Shown here: positions 51,355 through 63,562 of the stretch, in pieces | Numbering within the stretch: the first letter of the stretch is position 1 | Layout of the letters: every line of letters starts with the position of its first letter | NCBI RefSeq assembly: GCF_014529535.1 | Contig: NW_023503608.1 | Location: 10,652,501 to 10,716,500, forward strand | DNA from: Bradysia coprophila | Taxonomy: Eukaryota > Arthropoda > Insecta > Diptera > Sciaridae | DNA: 64,000 nucleotides | Direction of reading: 5' to 3' | The notes under the pieces: generated by a model | What the model was told of the DNA's origin: nothing | The model's input: only the letters and a program-made list of their open reading frames with translations | The model's database searches: none | Translations under genes and position numbers: made by a program

Positions 51355-53708
51355 TCCAAAATTTTAAGTTTGATGTCTTAATGTTTCAGTCTTGATCCAC
51401 TTTACAAAATAAAATTTAATTCAGTGGTGGATGACGCTATTTTGATATATTTTTGATTGAATAAGTCAGAAAATGTATGCTACGACCTATGCTCGGGAAC
51501 TAAATTCGACTTTATTTTCTCTACGTGTACTGCAAAATTTTAAGTTTGATGGCTTAATGTTTCAGTCTTGATCCACTTTACAAAATAAAATTTATCTCAG
51601 CGATGGATGACGCTATTTTGATATAATTTTGATTGAAGCAATCAGAAAATGTATGCTACGACCTATGCCCGGGAACTAAATTCGACTTTATTTTCTCTAC
51701 GTGTACTGCAAAATTTTCAGTTTGATGTCTTAATGTTTCAGTCTTGATCCACTTTACAAAATAAAATTTAACTCAGCGATGGATGACGCTATTTTGATAT
51801 AATTTTGATTGAATCAATCAGAAAATGTATGCTACGACCTATGCTCGGGAACTAAATTCGACTTTATTTTCTCTACGTGTACTGCAAAATTTTAAGTTTG
51901 ATGGCTTAATGTTTCAGTCTTGATCCACTTTACAAAATAAAATTTATCTCAGCGATGGATGACGCTATTTTGATATAATTTTGATTGAATCAGTCAGAAA
52001 ATGTATGCTACGATCTATGCTCGGGAACTAAATTCGACTTTATTTTCTCTACGTGTACTGCAAAATTTTAAGTGTGATGTCTTAATGTTTCAGTCTTGAT
52101 CTACTTTACAAAATAAAATTTAACTCAGCGATGGATGACGCTATTTTGATATAATTTTGATTGAATCAGTCAGAAAATGTATGCTACGATCTATGCTCGG
52201 GAACTAAATTCGACTTTATTTTCTCTACGTGTACTGCAAAATTTTAAGTGTGATGTCTTAATGTTTCAGTCTTGATCTACTTTACAAAATAAAATTTAAC
52301 TCAGCGATGGATGACGCTATTTTGATATATTTTTGATTGAATCAGTCAGAAAATGTATGCTACGACCTATGCTTGGGAACTAAATTCGACTTTATTTTCT
52401 CTACGTGTACTGAAAAATTTTAAGTTTAATGTCTTAATGTTTCAGTCTTGATCCACTTTACAAAATAAAATTTAACTCAGCGATGGATGACGCTATTTTG
52501 ATATAATTTTGATTGAATCAGTCAGAAAATGTATGCTACGATCTATGCTCGGGAACTAAATTCGACTTTATTTTCTCTACGTGTACTGCAAAATTTTAAG
52601 TGTGATGTCTTAATGTTTCAGTCTTGATCCACTTTACAAAATAAAATTTATCTCAGCGATGGATGACGCTATTTTGATATAATTTTGATTGAATCAGTCA
52701 GAAAATGTATGCTACGATCTATGCTCGGGAACTAAATTCGACTTTATTTTCTCTACGTGTACTGCAAAATTTTAAGTGTGATGTCTTAATGTTTCAGTCT
52801 TGATCTACTTTACAAAATAAAATTTAACTCAGCGATGGATGACGCTATTTTGATATATTTTTGATTGAATCAATCAGAAAATGTATGCTACGACCTATGC
52901 TCGGGAACTAAATTCGACTTTATTTTCTCTACGTGTACTGCAAAATTTTAAGTGTGATGTCTTAATGTTTCAGTCTTGATCCACTTTACAAAATAAAATT
53001 TATCTCAGCGATGGATGACGCTATTTTGATATAATTTTGATTGAATCAGTCAGAAAATGTATGCTACGATCTATGCTCGGGAACTAAATTCGACTTTATT
53101 TTCTCTACGTGTACTGCAAAATTTTAAGTGTGATGTCTTAATGTTTCAGTCTTGATCTACTTTACAAAATAAAATTTAACTCAGCGATGGATGACGCTAT
53201 TTTGATATATTTTTGATTGAATCAGTCAGAAAATGTATGCTACGACCTATGCTTGGGAACTAAATTCGACTTTATTTTCTCTACGTGTACTGAAAAATTT
53301 TAAGTTTAATGTCTTAATGTTTCAGTCTTGATCCACTTTACAAAATAAAATTTAACTCAGCGATGGATGACGCTATTTTGATATAATTTTGATTGAATCA
53401 GTCAGAAAATGTATGCTACGATCTATGCTCGGGAACTAAATTCAACTTTATTTTCTCTACGTGTACTGCAAAATTTTAAGTGGGATGTCTTAATGTTTCA
53501 GTCTTGATCTACTTTACAAAATAAAATTTAACTCAGCGATGGATGACGCTATTTTGATATATTTTTGATTGAATCAGTCAGAAAATGTATGCTACGACCT
53601 ATGCTCGGGAACTAAATTCGACTTTATTTTCTCTACGTATACTGCAAAATTTTAAGTTTGATGTCTTAATGTTTCAGTCTTGATCCACTTTACAAAATAA
53701 AATTTAAC
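51355..53708 (+). repeat. Satellite array, 176-bp monomer, about 13.3 copies
   Basis: The landmark TGATGTCTTAATGTTTCAG (or a variant) occurs at 51371, 51547, 51723, 51899, 52075, 52251, 52427, 52603, 52779, 52955, 53131, 53307, 53483 and 53659. Every step is exactly 176 bp, so no net indels have accumulated. Monomers differ by scattered substitutions. Each contains TTACAAAATAAAATTTA, GCGATGGATGACGC, TATGCTACGA and CGACTTTATTTTCTCTACG. Shared variants at 352-bp and 880-bp spacing show higher-order structure. The monomer is not a multiple of three and no protein is encoded. Confidence 0.97.
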
Positions 53709-53711
53709 ACT

Positions 53712-54323
53712 AAATAAATCGACGACAGTACTGTCCCATAAATTGAGTATTGATGATCTTTTAAAAATATGTGTGGCATCGTTTCTGTTGATATACCTTT
53801 CATATATCTTTTATTTAAATCCATAACTTCTTAGTAGTTCTAGATGAATGGGACAATTTCTATTGAAATTCATTCTACACAACAGGTAGTACATGAAAAA
53901 ATATAAAGTCAAGAGAAAGAGCAACACTACTGAAGTCGAAGAACTTCGTCCAGCTTGGTACTGTTCGGGATGCTAAAAATGGCACACATATTCGTTAAGG
54001 CAACCGTTTCACTGTATGAGTTAGATGTTATCCAGAGTTCATCGCCTGTTATCGATGAGTGACTATGTCTAACAGATTAAAAATTTAAACTTCGACTGTT
54101 CAATAGAAATTTATTTGAAAAAAAAATTGGGCGCGTGGAGGTTTAGAAGTTGTTTGCTTCCCTTTGCTCCACATTATTATGTGCGTATGAAAATATCTCT
54201 GCTCAATAAACTAATTTAGTCATCTATTTAGTTTCGGTCCGAAACGTTCCATAAAACTGGTAGACTTTGGTGGAGAGAGAATGTCGTCACCTAAAAATGT
54301 TTTTTAAAAATAAATTTCTTTTT
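53712..54323. other. Flank between satellite and ATP-grasp-like gene
   Basis: Unique AT-rich sequence. A minus-strand AATAAA at 54110-54115 could end the ATP-grasp-like transcript, about 210 nt past its stop codon. No coding sequence was seen. Confidence 0.5.
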
Positions 54324-56471
54324 CTACTTTTGAATGAATGTAAAGGAATGATTACCATTTGCTTGTCGAATTTCATCGATTAAAGCATTGTCAGGATTTA
54401 AACGTTTGAAAAGTTTATAGTCAAATTCCCCGTTAGCCAACAGTTTCTTTGCCATCCGATCGATACCGGTAACTGCCAGCACAGTTTGAATATATGCGTC
54501 AATCAGGTCGTCAATACTTAAACCGAGCTGACTGAAATCATGTTGATCCATTAGAATCAATCTCGTTGTATCTGTTGACCATGTTCCATTGTGTGATTGT
54601 AGAGAAAGATTTGTACCGAGCATTTCCCAGCTGTTAATGTCAGCATCAAGTTCCGCAGATAAAGGAGTTTTTGCTTTACGTGCGAATATGCACACAGGGC
54701 AGAATCCTTGTTTGCTGCCTGAATGGCGAAAAGATTTCTTTCATTGATCTGACTCGATTGAATAAGTAATGATCGGGGTCCTTACCTGTGATCATTAATC
54801 GAATATCAGTGACGTAGATGTTGTTGTTCGTATTGGGAATTGTTCCGACATGGAAGTAATTGTTGGATCGGTTTTTGCTGGACCAACCAGCCTTGCCCAC
54901 CAGAGATTGAACGAGAAACTGTTTGATTGTAATGAAGCATTATAGCACGAATACATTCACTTCCTTTTTAGTTTACATGCCTTATCATAATGGTAATTCT
55001 GGCTCATAAAATCCTTCAGCTCAATCTTATTTGTGATTGTGTATACACCCTGGCCAGCGTTACTGTATGGTACCTTTAAAATCATTCAATGGTTAAATTT
55101 TCGTTGAAACCGATTAGGTGATTTCAAGTTACCTTCAACACACCCCGTCCGCCCATTGATTTAATGTAAAATGGTATTTTGCAACGGTTAACGTTACTTA
55201 TCGTTTGCGGTGTTCGAATACTCAAACCTGTTCCCGCAAGCTCGGAGTTGTATTGGTCATATGCTATGGCTGCCATAATTTTGTTCCGTCCACCAGCAAT
55301 GCAACTTATTATTTCATTCACAACAATGGTTTTTGTCTTGATCGGAAAGCGATTCCACGGCTTTTGCGTAAGGTATCGGAAGCACGCTCGTATCGGATGC
55401 CAAACTAATAGACGCAAATTAAAGGAAAACTCAATTGAGTCATTTAATCTATCTTGAACATCAAGCGTATCGTCATACAAGTACTAACTCTCAGATACTC
55501 ATAATTCATTGGTTTTAACATACAAGACCAATAGCCCGAGCTCATTGTTATCGAAAATGATGACTTACCTTTCTCTGAGTCTCGAATATATAACACGCCA
55601 TCAATCCATTTAGCGTCTGGATCAGCTTCATTCATAAACCACTCGCAGATCCAGACTTTTTCTTTGGCAACATCAGCTAGAACAGCTGCATACCCACTGC
55701 ATTCCATCATATTTTTATCACAAATAACTGCAAGACCTCCCAAACTAGGATCGGCTTTCGATAGCTGATTCTCAAATGCAGCTTCAATAACGCGGCGATA
55801 ACCACCTTGGGCATTGCTTTCGCATGTTTTCGATATAAAGGGCATTGACTTTTGACCGGAAGGGCAGGAGTTTGTTTCGATTACGATCATTTGCCTCTGT
55901 CCAGACGCAGTGGTAACGTTAAATAAGTCCGAACCTTCCAAGAAAAATTTAAACTGAACCCTTTCTGACATTGAATTCACTGTTTGCACTTACCCGCCCA
56001 CTGGAAGTGGCTCGGAATGTAGGAGAGAATGTTTTTCAAAACTTCTGGTTTGACTCGAGGATTCAGATTTGTATAGCGTGCAACGATGCGATCATTGCCC
56101 ATCGACAAAAATGTTTCGATCAAGGAGTGAATTTCGGCATTCACGACGCGAGGATAGAAATGTTTCACCGGATCAAATTCACCTTCATTTACTTTGCGCG
56201 AACAGCATTCACGATGAAAGTCATTGACTGCTATCATTGCACTCAATTCAGTTTGGGCTTTCGTTGACATAGCTGAGATGGATTTCACAGCCTTTCGATT
56301 CAAAACGAGAGATTTTTTACCATTTTCGGCGATGGTTCCATTGCTAATGGTTTCATTTTGTTGCACATTAGATCTGAAAATAATAATTGAAGATAAAGTC
56401 AATGTGAATAACTGAAATCGAATGGAAGTAAGATTTACATTTCATTTTGCTAAAATTTACGGCTTCTGCAT
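54324..56471 (-). CDS. Uncharacterised ATP-grasp-like protein, 549 aa
   Basis: Seven exons: 56471-56461, 56373-55994, 55934-55569, 55404-55133, 55073-54981, 54918-54786, 54718-54324. Phases agree throughout. Five introns are GT-AG and one (54980-54919) is GC-AG. Motifs: HFQWAGSDLFNVTT (125-139), IETNSCPSGQKSMP (149-162), HPIRACFRYLTQKPWNRFP (about 255-273), AGGRNK, then LKVPYSNAGQGVYTI (342-356), which fits the ATP-grasp glycine loop with its lysine. FHVGTIP (396-402), VTDIRLM (410-416) and WEMLGTNLS (449-457) follow, as expected for the second half of that fold. ATP-grasp enzymes ligate a carboxylate to an amine or thiol through an acylphosphate; the substrate here is unknown. No signal peptide is seen. 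I cannot place it in a named animal family. I have the impression that bacterial proteins share this motif order, so gene transfer is possible. The first exon (11 nt, start ATG at 56471) is the least certain; an internal ATG at 56270 is the alternative. Confidence 0.8.
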
Positions 56472-59400
56472 AAGATTTGTATTTTGTGGCAAAGATCAAT
56501 CGATATTTTTAATAGTAAAGAATAGGCACGACAGTTTTTGCTAAGCCCCTAAGCACCGAAATCGTATTTACAAAACACATTCGTTCGAAACTGCAAATTT
56601 GCTTCAAGAAGTTCAATGTACGATCTCTAAAGCCGCTACGTCCACTTGCCACTCTTGTAACGACTAAATTAAACACAAATGTTACGAATTGAATTAACAC
56701 AACTTGATGGAACGATTATCGGAATTCTACACATCACTGGTTCCGTCTATCTGCAACGGCTGTTCAACTTTTTTAGCTGATAAAACGAAAGAATGATCAG
56801 ATTGGTTATGTTAAGTATATATTTGATTGCAGAACGTGCTAATCAAATAGTCTTTTTTTTCGAATATGTGTTGCGTTATCTCTGAGTATACAAAAACGTG
56901 TTCAACTTAATTGTTGTCATCACCAAAATAAACTTAAATTTCATTGGATACTTGAAATAGGTACTCGAAAACATTGTCCTAACTGAGTTGGTTAACGTGT
57001 CTGTTCTAAAACCAAAATTTGCTATGCTTCGCATAAAAAATATTTTCGAAGGAAACGTTTCCTTTTTCTGCTCCGAATTTGGATCATCGTCCAACAAAGC
57101 ATCAACAAATTTGTACGTATAACAGGCGCCTATGAACATTATCTTTATCGCTATTGGTCATTCGGAGGGGCTTGTTGTGTTATACATCGTTAATTGTACT
57201 CAATACAAAATTTAAAAATAAATAAATTTCGCGTTCAACTATCTATACGGGAAGCCATACCTACTTTTGACTGCTATTTTATCGTGTATGTATGTTACAC
57301 CGATAACGAATTATTAAATTTTTGGTAGCTTAACAACACGTGTTACATGCGTTTTAGAACATTTGGATGGCATGAGTCAGTGCGTGTCCAACCATACAAT
57401 CTATTGATACATACACATTATCTGGAATTTCTGTTTTTGGTCAAGTCGTTGAAAAAAAAGTAGTACACCGAATGATATCATTTCTTACCAAGGCCGAATT
57501 AGTTGAACATTTTTGGGGTAAATAAGCACAAAATTTCTTTAAGAATAGACACCACCAAAAGTACTTAGTGCTATTGAAAACCTTCAGAAATGGGCCTCAC
57601 CAGAAATAGTGTTTGAACACTTCATACTGGTCTTAAAACAGTTGGCTTCACACAGAAAGACAAATCAAGCCAATACAGCTGGTAGGTCGACCATATGTGT
57701 AACAATTAAACGAGAAACTGAAACGAATTTTTGACAGTGTACGTCAAAACTGTTTTCCATCTGTTCTGGCATACAAACTTATACGTCTTTATACGGTTTT
57801 ATCACTACCACGCGCGTGCTCGTAACTATTTCACCCTTATAAACAGTTTTGTTAGGATAAGTGGACCAGCTTAATTAAATTCTAATACAAAGATTATTGA
57901 CAATGACGTCAAAATGGTCTGTAGCGAGGGTTTTCTCAAAGTTCTGAAAGAACTTTGGGTTTTCTAAGCAGCAAAATGAAGTACTAGATTTCTTATCAAG
58001 TACATTAAACCAAAGAAGTAACAGATTGAATTTTTTAATGGTGAATGAGTTGTGGGAAAATTTGTTGTTACTCGTGAACTCAATTTTGCTTTTATTTACC
58101 AAATATTTCGCCAAAAATTCGCTGGCATTTTCAATGGATTATCACAAAAATCATTATTCTAATAGAATCTCGTCAAAATATCACAGAAATTTGTCGTCAT
58201 TTTGCTTACTAACATTTTACCTAGTAAATGGTACAAATGGTAGAAAGAATGGTTTTGTGCAACATTTCACATTTCGTACCTAGGACTAAAAGTCTTTTTT
58301 TAGCGTGTGAGAAGTACGAATACGCTAAAAACGCTAGTCCGTGGTACGAATAGTATTTTTCGTATTGCACTTTTCGGGTCATACGTATGAAATTCTTGAC
58401 CACCCAAATGTTGGCAGTTAAACAAAGCATTCTTTTAACTAAATAGCTTTACCAGAAAAAAATTGAACAAACATTTAAACCATTCGACCCATATATGTTA
58501 CAAGACGAAACCAGAGGTGTTACGATAATAAACGTGTAAATTACGCAATACATCGGGAATAATTCTTCAGCAGTGTCTTGGTGCTTATCAATTTGAATAA
58601 CTGAAAAGTTGTAATAGTACGATCAACGAGTATAAATGTAAAAATGTAATTGTACAATCGATCCTTCCGCTATCACCGTTACTATCTCATGAAAAAGTAC
58701 TTTTTTTACGCTTCACCCTAATACTTCACGTGTCAGGAAAATTAAAATAATCACCTAAAACGTGAATCTATATTTGAAGATGACTCAATCACTCTACGTT
58801 TCATTCCTCATAATCTATAACCCAAATGACATCCTCCAACATCTACCATTCAATCAACGCTCAATAAGAAATTTTTATCCAACGACCGTTGACGGCATTT
58901 ATACACAAACAAGTCTCATTCAAAATATTTATAAAAATATCTAAAGTTTACAAATATATGAAAACACTAATAAAACACTCATCCGATCTAATTCAAAAGA
59001 AAACAATCTAACCAACACCGCACTATTATAAAAAAAACTTGTTTCTATCAAATTACTACCTGAACAACCACTTATTTTTATCAAACAAAGTCCAAAAATT
59101 GAAGCACATGTCTTCACAGTTCATTCGCTTATAGACAACTGTATTACAATTTTCTGAAAAAATTTATGAAACCAATGAATTCTATTAAGGATTTGACTTT
59201 TTTACCGAATAATTTTCCTGTGAAAATAACCTGTCAATCTCAAGGCACGCACGCACTCTTCGAAATGTTTGTTTCGCTTTGTTTAAGGCTTCAAGCAATG
59301 CACTTCAAGCAGAAGTGCTATTAATGACAGCTGCCAAATAGAGTACTAATTTGTATGAAACACATTTCCAGATTTTTTTACAGTGCCAAAATTTGTTCGA

Positions 59401-61005
59401 TACACTGTCCAGTTTCAGTACCCTATTTGGGAACATCCATAATGGACGTCCGACAAAGATTGACGTAGGTATAGTTTGTCGCTTCATACAAAATTTTATA
59501 TTTTGTATGAAGATAGGAAGGTAGGTACTTCGAGAATTTCTTAAAAAACGCGGACATCCTTTAAGGATGATCCGTTCATAGTAACACTCCTTCTTGAGGA
59601 GCGTTGCTTCAAGACAAACTATCCGAAAGTATTTTACATAAAAGAACAGTAGAAAATGTCTCAATATTATGAAATATAAATATTGCTTCAAACCAATTAA
59701 TCGGCACCAATCCATTGATGCCGGTGATAATTCAAATAAATCCCAAAATCACCCGATAATAAAACGACTGGGCCTATCATTTTTCTTAATACATTTTATA
59801 CGTTAAGCGTGCTACCTCACGTGTAACGAATTTTTTTTAATTTGTGTTCTCTTCAATGCTAAATTAACGTATACTATTTTGTCTATTGTTCAATCCTTCG
59901 TTCATTTTATCAAAGTTTGTCTTCCTCGGCACACGTGAGGCTACAAAACTATCTGTAGATACAAAAATTTTTTAACGTAAAATATTGAATATACAAACAT
60001 GTCTAGTCTATACAAACATATACCAAACTAAGGTAAGGTATGGAGAGTCTTATGATGTCATTCTATAGATTATGATTATGTAGCAATTCATATTACAGAC
60101 TTGATTAAGGAAATGAACAAAGTTTTAATATTTATTATTTGGCATATTCGATGGGTGTATCTATACGGGCTGTCGAAAACTATAAGTAAACACACTATAT
60201 TCTAATTAGACAACTGTTACTACTGAATCGAATTATTTTACCAAAAAAAATTGTTCGAGTACTCAATTTCTGGAATTCAATGAGACATGGTATGGTCGAC
60301 GTAAAAGCTTCAGCATAAAAATTTTGTTTCTACCGAACACTATTTTCATTGACAATTTATTGATTGAGGTGACAATTATTTCTGATAGAATTACTATTCA
60401 TTTTATGTTTTCCTTAGCGAACGGTTTCACTCTCATTCAAAAAAAAAAAAAAAAATAACAACAACAACAACAACAAAATTCTCTCAGTCGGATAGTATAT
60501 ACTCTTTTTCATTCAACAGAACATCTGTTCTCGTTGATAGAATCATCGTCTTCTACACTGTTAACGTTATAATGCCATATCCAATTTTAGTGAAAACTCT
60601 TTATAATACTGTACTGTATGATGGCGATGGTGTAAAGGAAGTGTCAGTGTGTGGTTCTATGTGTAAAGATGTTCGTTTTTGTTTGTTAAAAGAAAAATTA
60701 TTAATTCATTTCGATTGCGATTAGTTACGCGGATTAAATCATTTTGATTTTCATTTGTCAAGCAAGGATCGAGGGTTTATGAATACGTTGCAAACAATCT
60801 GATGGAATTTAATGTGCAAAATTTTCCACCTAATTGAACGGCTTCAATGACATTTTTCGTGTATTTGTGAAGTAGAACTAAATCTAATAATGAATTTCGC
60901 GGATTTATAACCAAAATCAGACAAATTTTATTAAGCACATCGCACCAAACGGTATATCAGTGAAACTTATTTTATAATAACAATCCTCAAGCAACTGCAA
61001 TAACA
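56472..61005. other. 4.5-kb stretch without a recognisable gene
   Basis: It should contain the ATP-grasp-like gene promoter at its left and the MOB3 promoter and 5' UTR at its right. Two minus-strand frames, 57139-56876 (87 codons) and 59715-59305 (136 codons), are open. Their composition and lack of motifs suggest chance. A run of A followed by (AAC)n lies at about 60440-60476. A short inverted pair (CTTCATACAAAA and its complement) lies near 59484-59512. Confidence 0.5.
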
Positions 61006-62945
61006 ATGGCATTAAACGGATTTATAGAATTCTTCCAAAAAGGCAAGGTATGATGTCGCCAAACGTAAACAAATCAATATGATGTCATTCACTAATGTAT
61101 TATTATTGAATGAACACATTGGTTCTCTTTTGTTTGTGTAATTTATTATTGAAAGTCAATGTACGTAGCCGCAATACAATTAAGCTTCGTTCTCAATCAC
61201 TTTGCAGACTTTTAGGCCGAAGAAACGCTTCACTCAGGGAACTATTCGTTATTCGTTACATAAGCAAGCACAGGCGAGTCTCCAGTCGGGCATAAATTTG
61301 AGACAGGTCGTTAAACTACCACCGGGAGAAAATCTGAATGATTGGATTGCTGTACATGGTAAATTATATTCACATCAATTTCTATCAAAAAATGTTTTCC
61401 CTTATCAATTGGTGATAGGAAATAGATTACGGAAATTTGGTTTGACGAAAGTGTGCTAACGATTATGGGTAGATGACTTTGAATAAAAGTGAGGAAACGA
61501 TTATAAATCGATTTTATTAAATTTTCGCAAAAAAAAACTGTCAGAAACATATTACGGACGACTATATTATCTGTTACCGACAACGACGACTCGAATAAAT
61601 AATGATATTCGATATTCGAATGGTAATGCATCTGCAACAGTCTGGTAAAAACGGTTAAAAACAATCTGTAGCATTTTGTAGCTCCTTAGAATTATTTCAT
61701 ACAGTGGGACTACGCGGATCACTTGTTCTAAAAAAATGTTTTGGAAATAAATGAAATAAAATGAATCTGTACCCACTACCCAGTTGTGATTGTGTAGACC
61801 AACTATACATACGACATCATGCGGTGACCGTGACTTCTCTACATCTTTTACATACATGGATGCAATCGTCATAAATAATGAAAAAATGTTGGATGGAGAA
61901 ATGTGGGTGTATGTACTGACTACTCATACATAGTAAGCGTATTATAGTTGGATACATATGCGTTGCAACAATCAATGTAAATTTTCAATTCATAGGGTTT
62001 ACCTCTCCCCCATTCAACGTTCCTCATTGATAATTTTACTTTGTAGGATGTTTTTGTTGCAAATATTGAATTCAATTTGAGGAAATTTCGAGGAAATGGC
62101 TTGAGTAAATTGTGTCATAGGATGAAGTAAGTGCCGAGGAAATGGACAAACTCTTGATCAACTGGGGAAACTCCACGTAATATATGAGTCAGGGCATGCA
62201 AATGCTAGTAGACCCAGCTAATATGAGTAAATGTGGTCGCAAGATTTAGGCAGTCTCGGAAAATTTGCAGAAATATTTGATAAATCCTTTAACATGTGGG
62301 CGCAGTTGTATGTGAGATGACAAATTTTTACGGTTTCTAAATTTAATGTTAAAATCTCAGGCCCTATCTGTCTGGTCACGTCATCAATAGAATAAATTTC
62401 TCAATACCTTCCAGTCGTGGACTTTTTTAATCGCATCAATCTGATCTACGGCACCGTCTCAGAGTACTGCAATGCCACGATATGTCCGACGATGAGTGGT
62501 GGCCCACGATACGAATATCTCTGGGCTGATGGAGACCAATATAAGAAGCCAACGAAACTTCCGGCACCGAAATACATTGAATTGCTCATGGACTGGACAG
62601 AGGCTCAAATAAACAACGAATCTGTTTTTCCCGTATCAACAGACGTGCCATTTCCGAAATCGTTTGTGTCACTGTGCCGGAAAATACTAACCCGATTGTT
62701 CCGAGTGTTTGTTCACGTTTACATTCACCATTTTGATAGGATTGTCAGTATTGGAGCGGTAAGCTAATTTCAATGAAATTGCTTTTGTTTCTAAAAATTA
62801 ATTTCATGTCAATAACTACCTTCAGGAGGCTCATGTGAACACTTGCTACAAACACTTCTACTATTTCGTTCAAGAAATTGAGTTAGTGTCTCCGAAAGAA
62901 TTAGAACCATTGGCAGAAATGACGGCTCACATTTGTAAAGATTAA
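61006..62945 (+). CDS. Mob3: MOB kinase activator-like 3
   Basis: Four exons: 61006-61047, 61208-61358, 62415-62758, 62826-62945, giving 218 aa, against 217 aa for human MOB3A. The fold is a single Mob1/phocein domain. The zinc ligands are present: C83 and C88 ([14 protein letters not shown]) and H165 and H170 ([11 protein letters not shown]). MOB3-class wording is clear: TFRPKKRF at the second exon, [24 protein letters not shown], and [17 protein letters not shown] near the C terminus. MOB proteins are small adaptors for Ste20/NDR-type kinases; MOB3 members bind MST-type kinase rather than LATS/NDR in mammals and are less studied in flies. The start follows CAATAACA and gives the expected MAL- N terminus. 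Intron 2 is 1056 bp and the others are 67-160 nt. Confidence 0.95.
61359..62414 (+). other. MOB3 intron 2
   Basis: A 1056-bp intron with donor GTAAAT and acceptor TTCCAG. The sequence is unremarkable and AT-rich. Open frames on the minus strand (61311-61872) have no motifs and are taken as chance. Confidence 0.8.
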
Positions 62946-62983
62946 GTGCAACATAATCGAACCAAACTATCGACTATACGTCT

Positions 62984-63096
62984 AATAAAACGCTTAAGAA
63001 CTAAATTTTAACTTTAACAAAGTGGGAGGTATTGTAAATATAATTCGATTGTTGTGTCCATAGTCCTTACGGACTGTGATTGTGTTACTTAATAAA
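62984..63096 (+). other. MOB3 3' UTR with two poly(A) signals
   Basis: AATAAA occurs at 62984-62989 (39 nt after the stop) and at 63091-63096 (146 nt after it). Either could set the transcript end, leaving little room before the coding fragment that starts near 63254. Confidence 0.55.
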
Positions 63097-63282
63097 AAGT
63101 TTGATAAAATGGAAGTTGTACAGTTTTTACTTTTACTACATCATATGAGATATTATCTATCTGGAGTTCTCAGTGAATCCGATCATCTATTATAGAATGG
63201 TCGGAGAACAAAAAAGCTTGATGAGCTTGATGAGGGAGGAGTAAATGTTAGAAGGTGGAATATATGATAAAATTTGAAACAG

Positions 63283-63507
63283 CATAACTTAACGATGACA
63301 CACTTAAATTTAAGTCCGGAACGCTTGGAAGCGTCAACAGTCGAAAAAACGATGGTTAGTGTAGATCAATGGATTTCGAAAGTGTATGAGAAAGTAGCCG
63401 TGCAGGGATTGATGATTGTAATTTTTGGTGGAGCGCCCGGAACTAAAAGTGATGTTTCAATTGTTAAAATTAAGAAGCATCAAGCAACAGCGACAATAAA
63501 TTCATAA
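63283..63507 (+). CDS. Unrecognised coding fragment, possible orphan last exon
   Basis: After a possible acceptor CAG ending at 63282, the frame reads about 74 codons to a stop at 63507 and is followed by AATAAA near 63494. It contains STVEKTMVSVDQWISKVYEK and GLMIVIFGGAPGTKSDVSIV, a mix of amphipathic helix and beta-like hydrophobic stretch that looks protein-like. I cannot name the family. Only about 300 bp separate it from the end of MOB3 and I find no convincing upstream exons there, so it may be a truncated gene copy. Confidence 0.35.
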   Translation, partial: HNLTMTHLNLSPERLEASTVEKTMVSVDQWISKVYEKVAVQGLMIVIFGGAPGTKSDVSIVKIKKHQATATINS

Positions 63508-63562
63508 TTTATGTGGTAAAAAAATGATTTTTTCGTTACAATAATTTGAAACACAATTACCA

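Noticed and set aside
51361..53706. Possible CRISPR-like array in the repeat region
   Set aside because: The repeat is one continuous 176-bp monomer with no short repeat plus unique spacer structure, in a eukaryotic context. It is a satellite.
55935..55993. A 29-nt intron (55993-55965) that would add ERVQFKFFLEG to the ATP-grasp-like protein
   Set aside because: 29 nt is too short for insect splicing. Using the acceptor at 55935 gives a normal 59-nt intron and restores a continuous motif.
56876..57139. 87-codon minus-strand open frame upstream of the ATP-grasp-like gene
   Set aside because: It was considered as a 5' exon. No donor/acceptor pair joins it in phase to the exon at 56373, whereas the 11-nt exon at 56471-56461 does.
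59305..59715. 136-codon minus-strand open frame
   Set aside because: It starts with ATG and is long, but the residues are unpatterned, rich in Cys, Phe, Tyr and Ile as expected from AT-rich DNA, and it contains a short inverted repeat. No family resemblance was seen.
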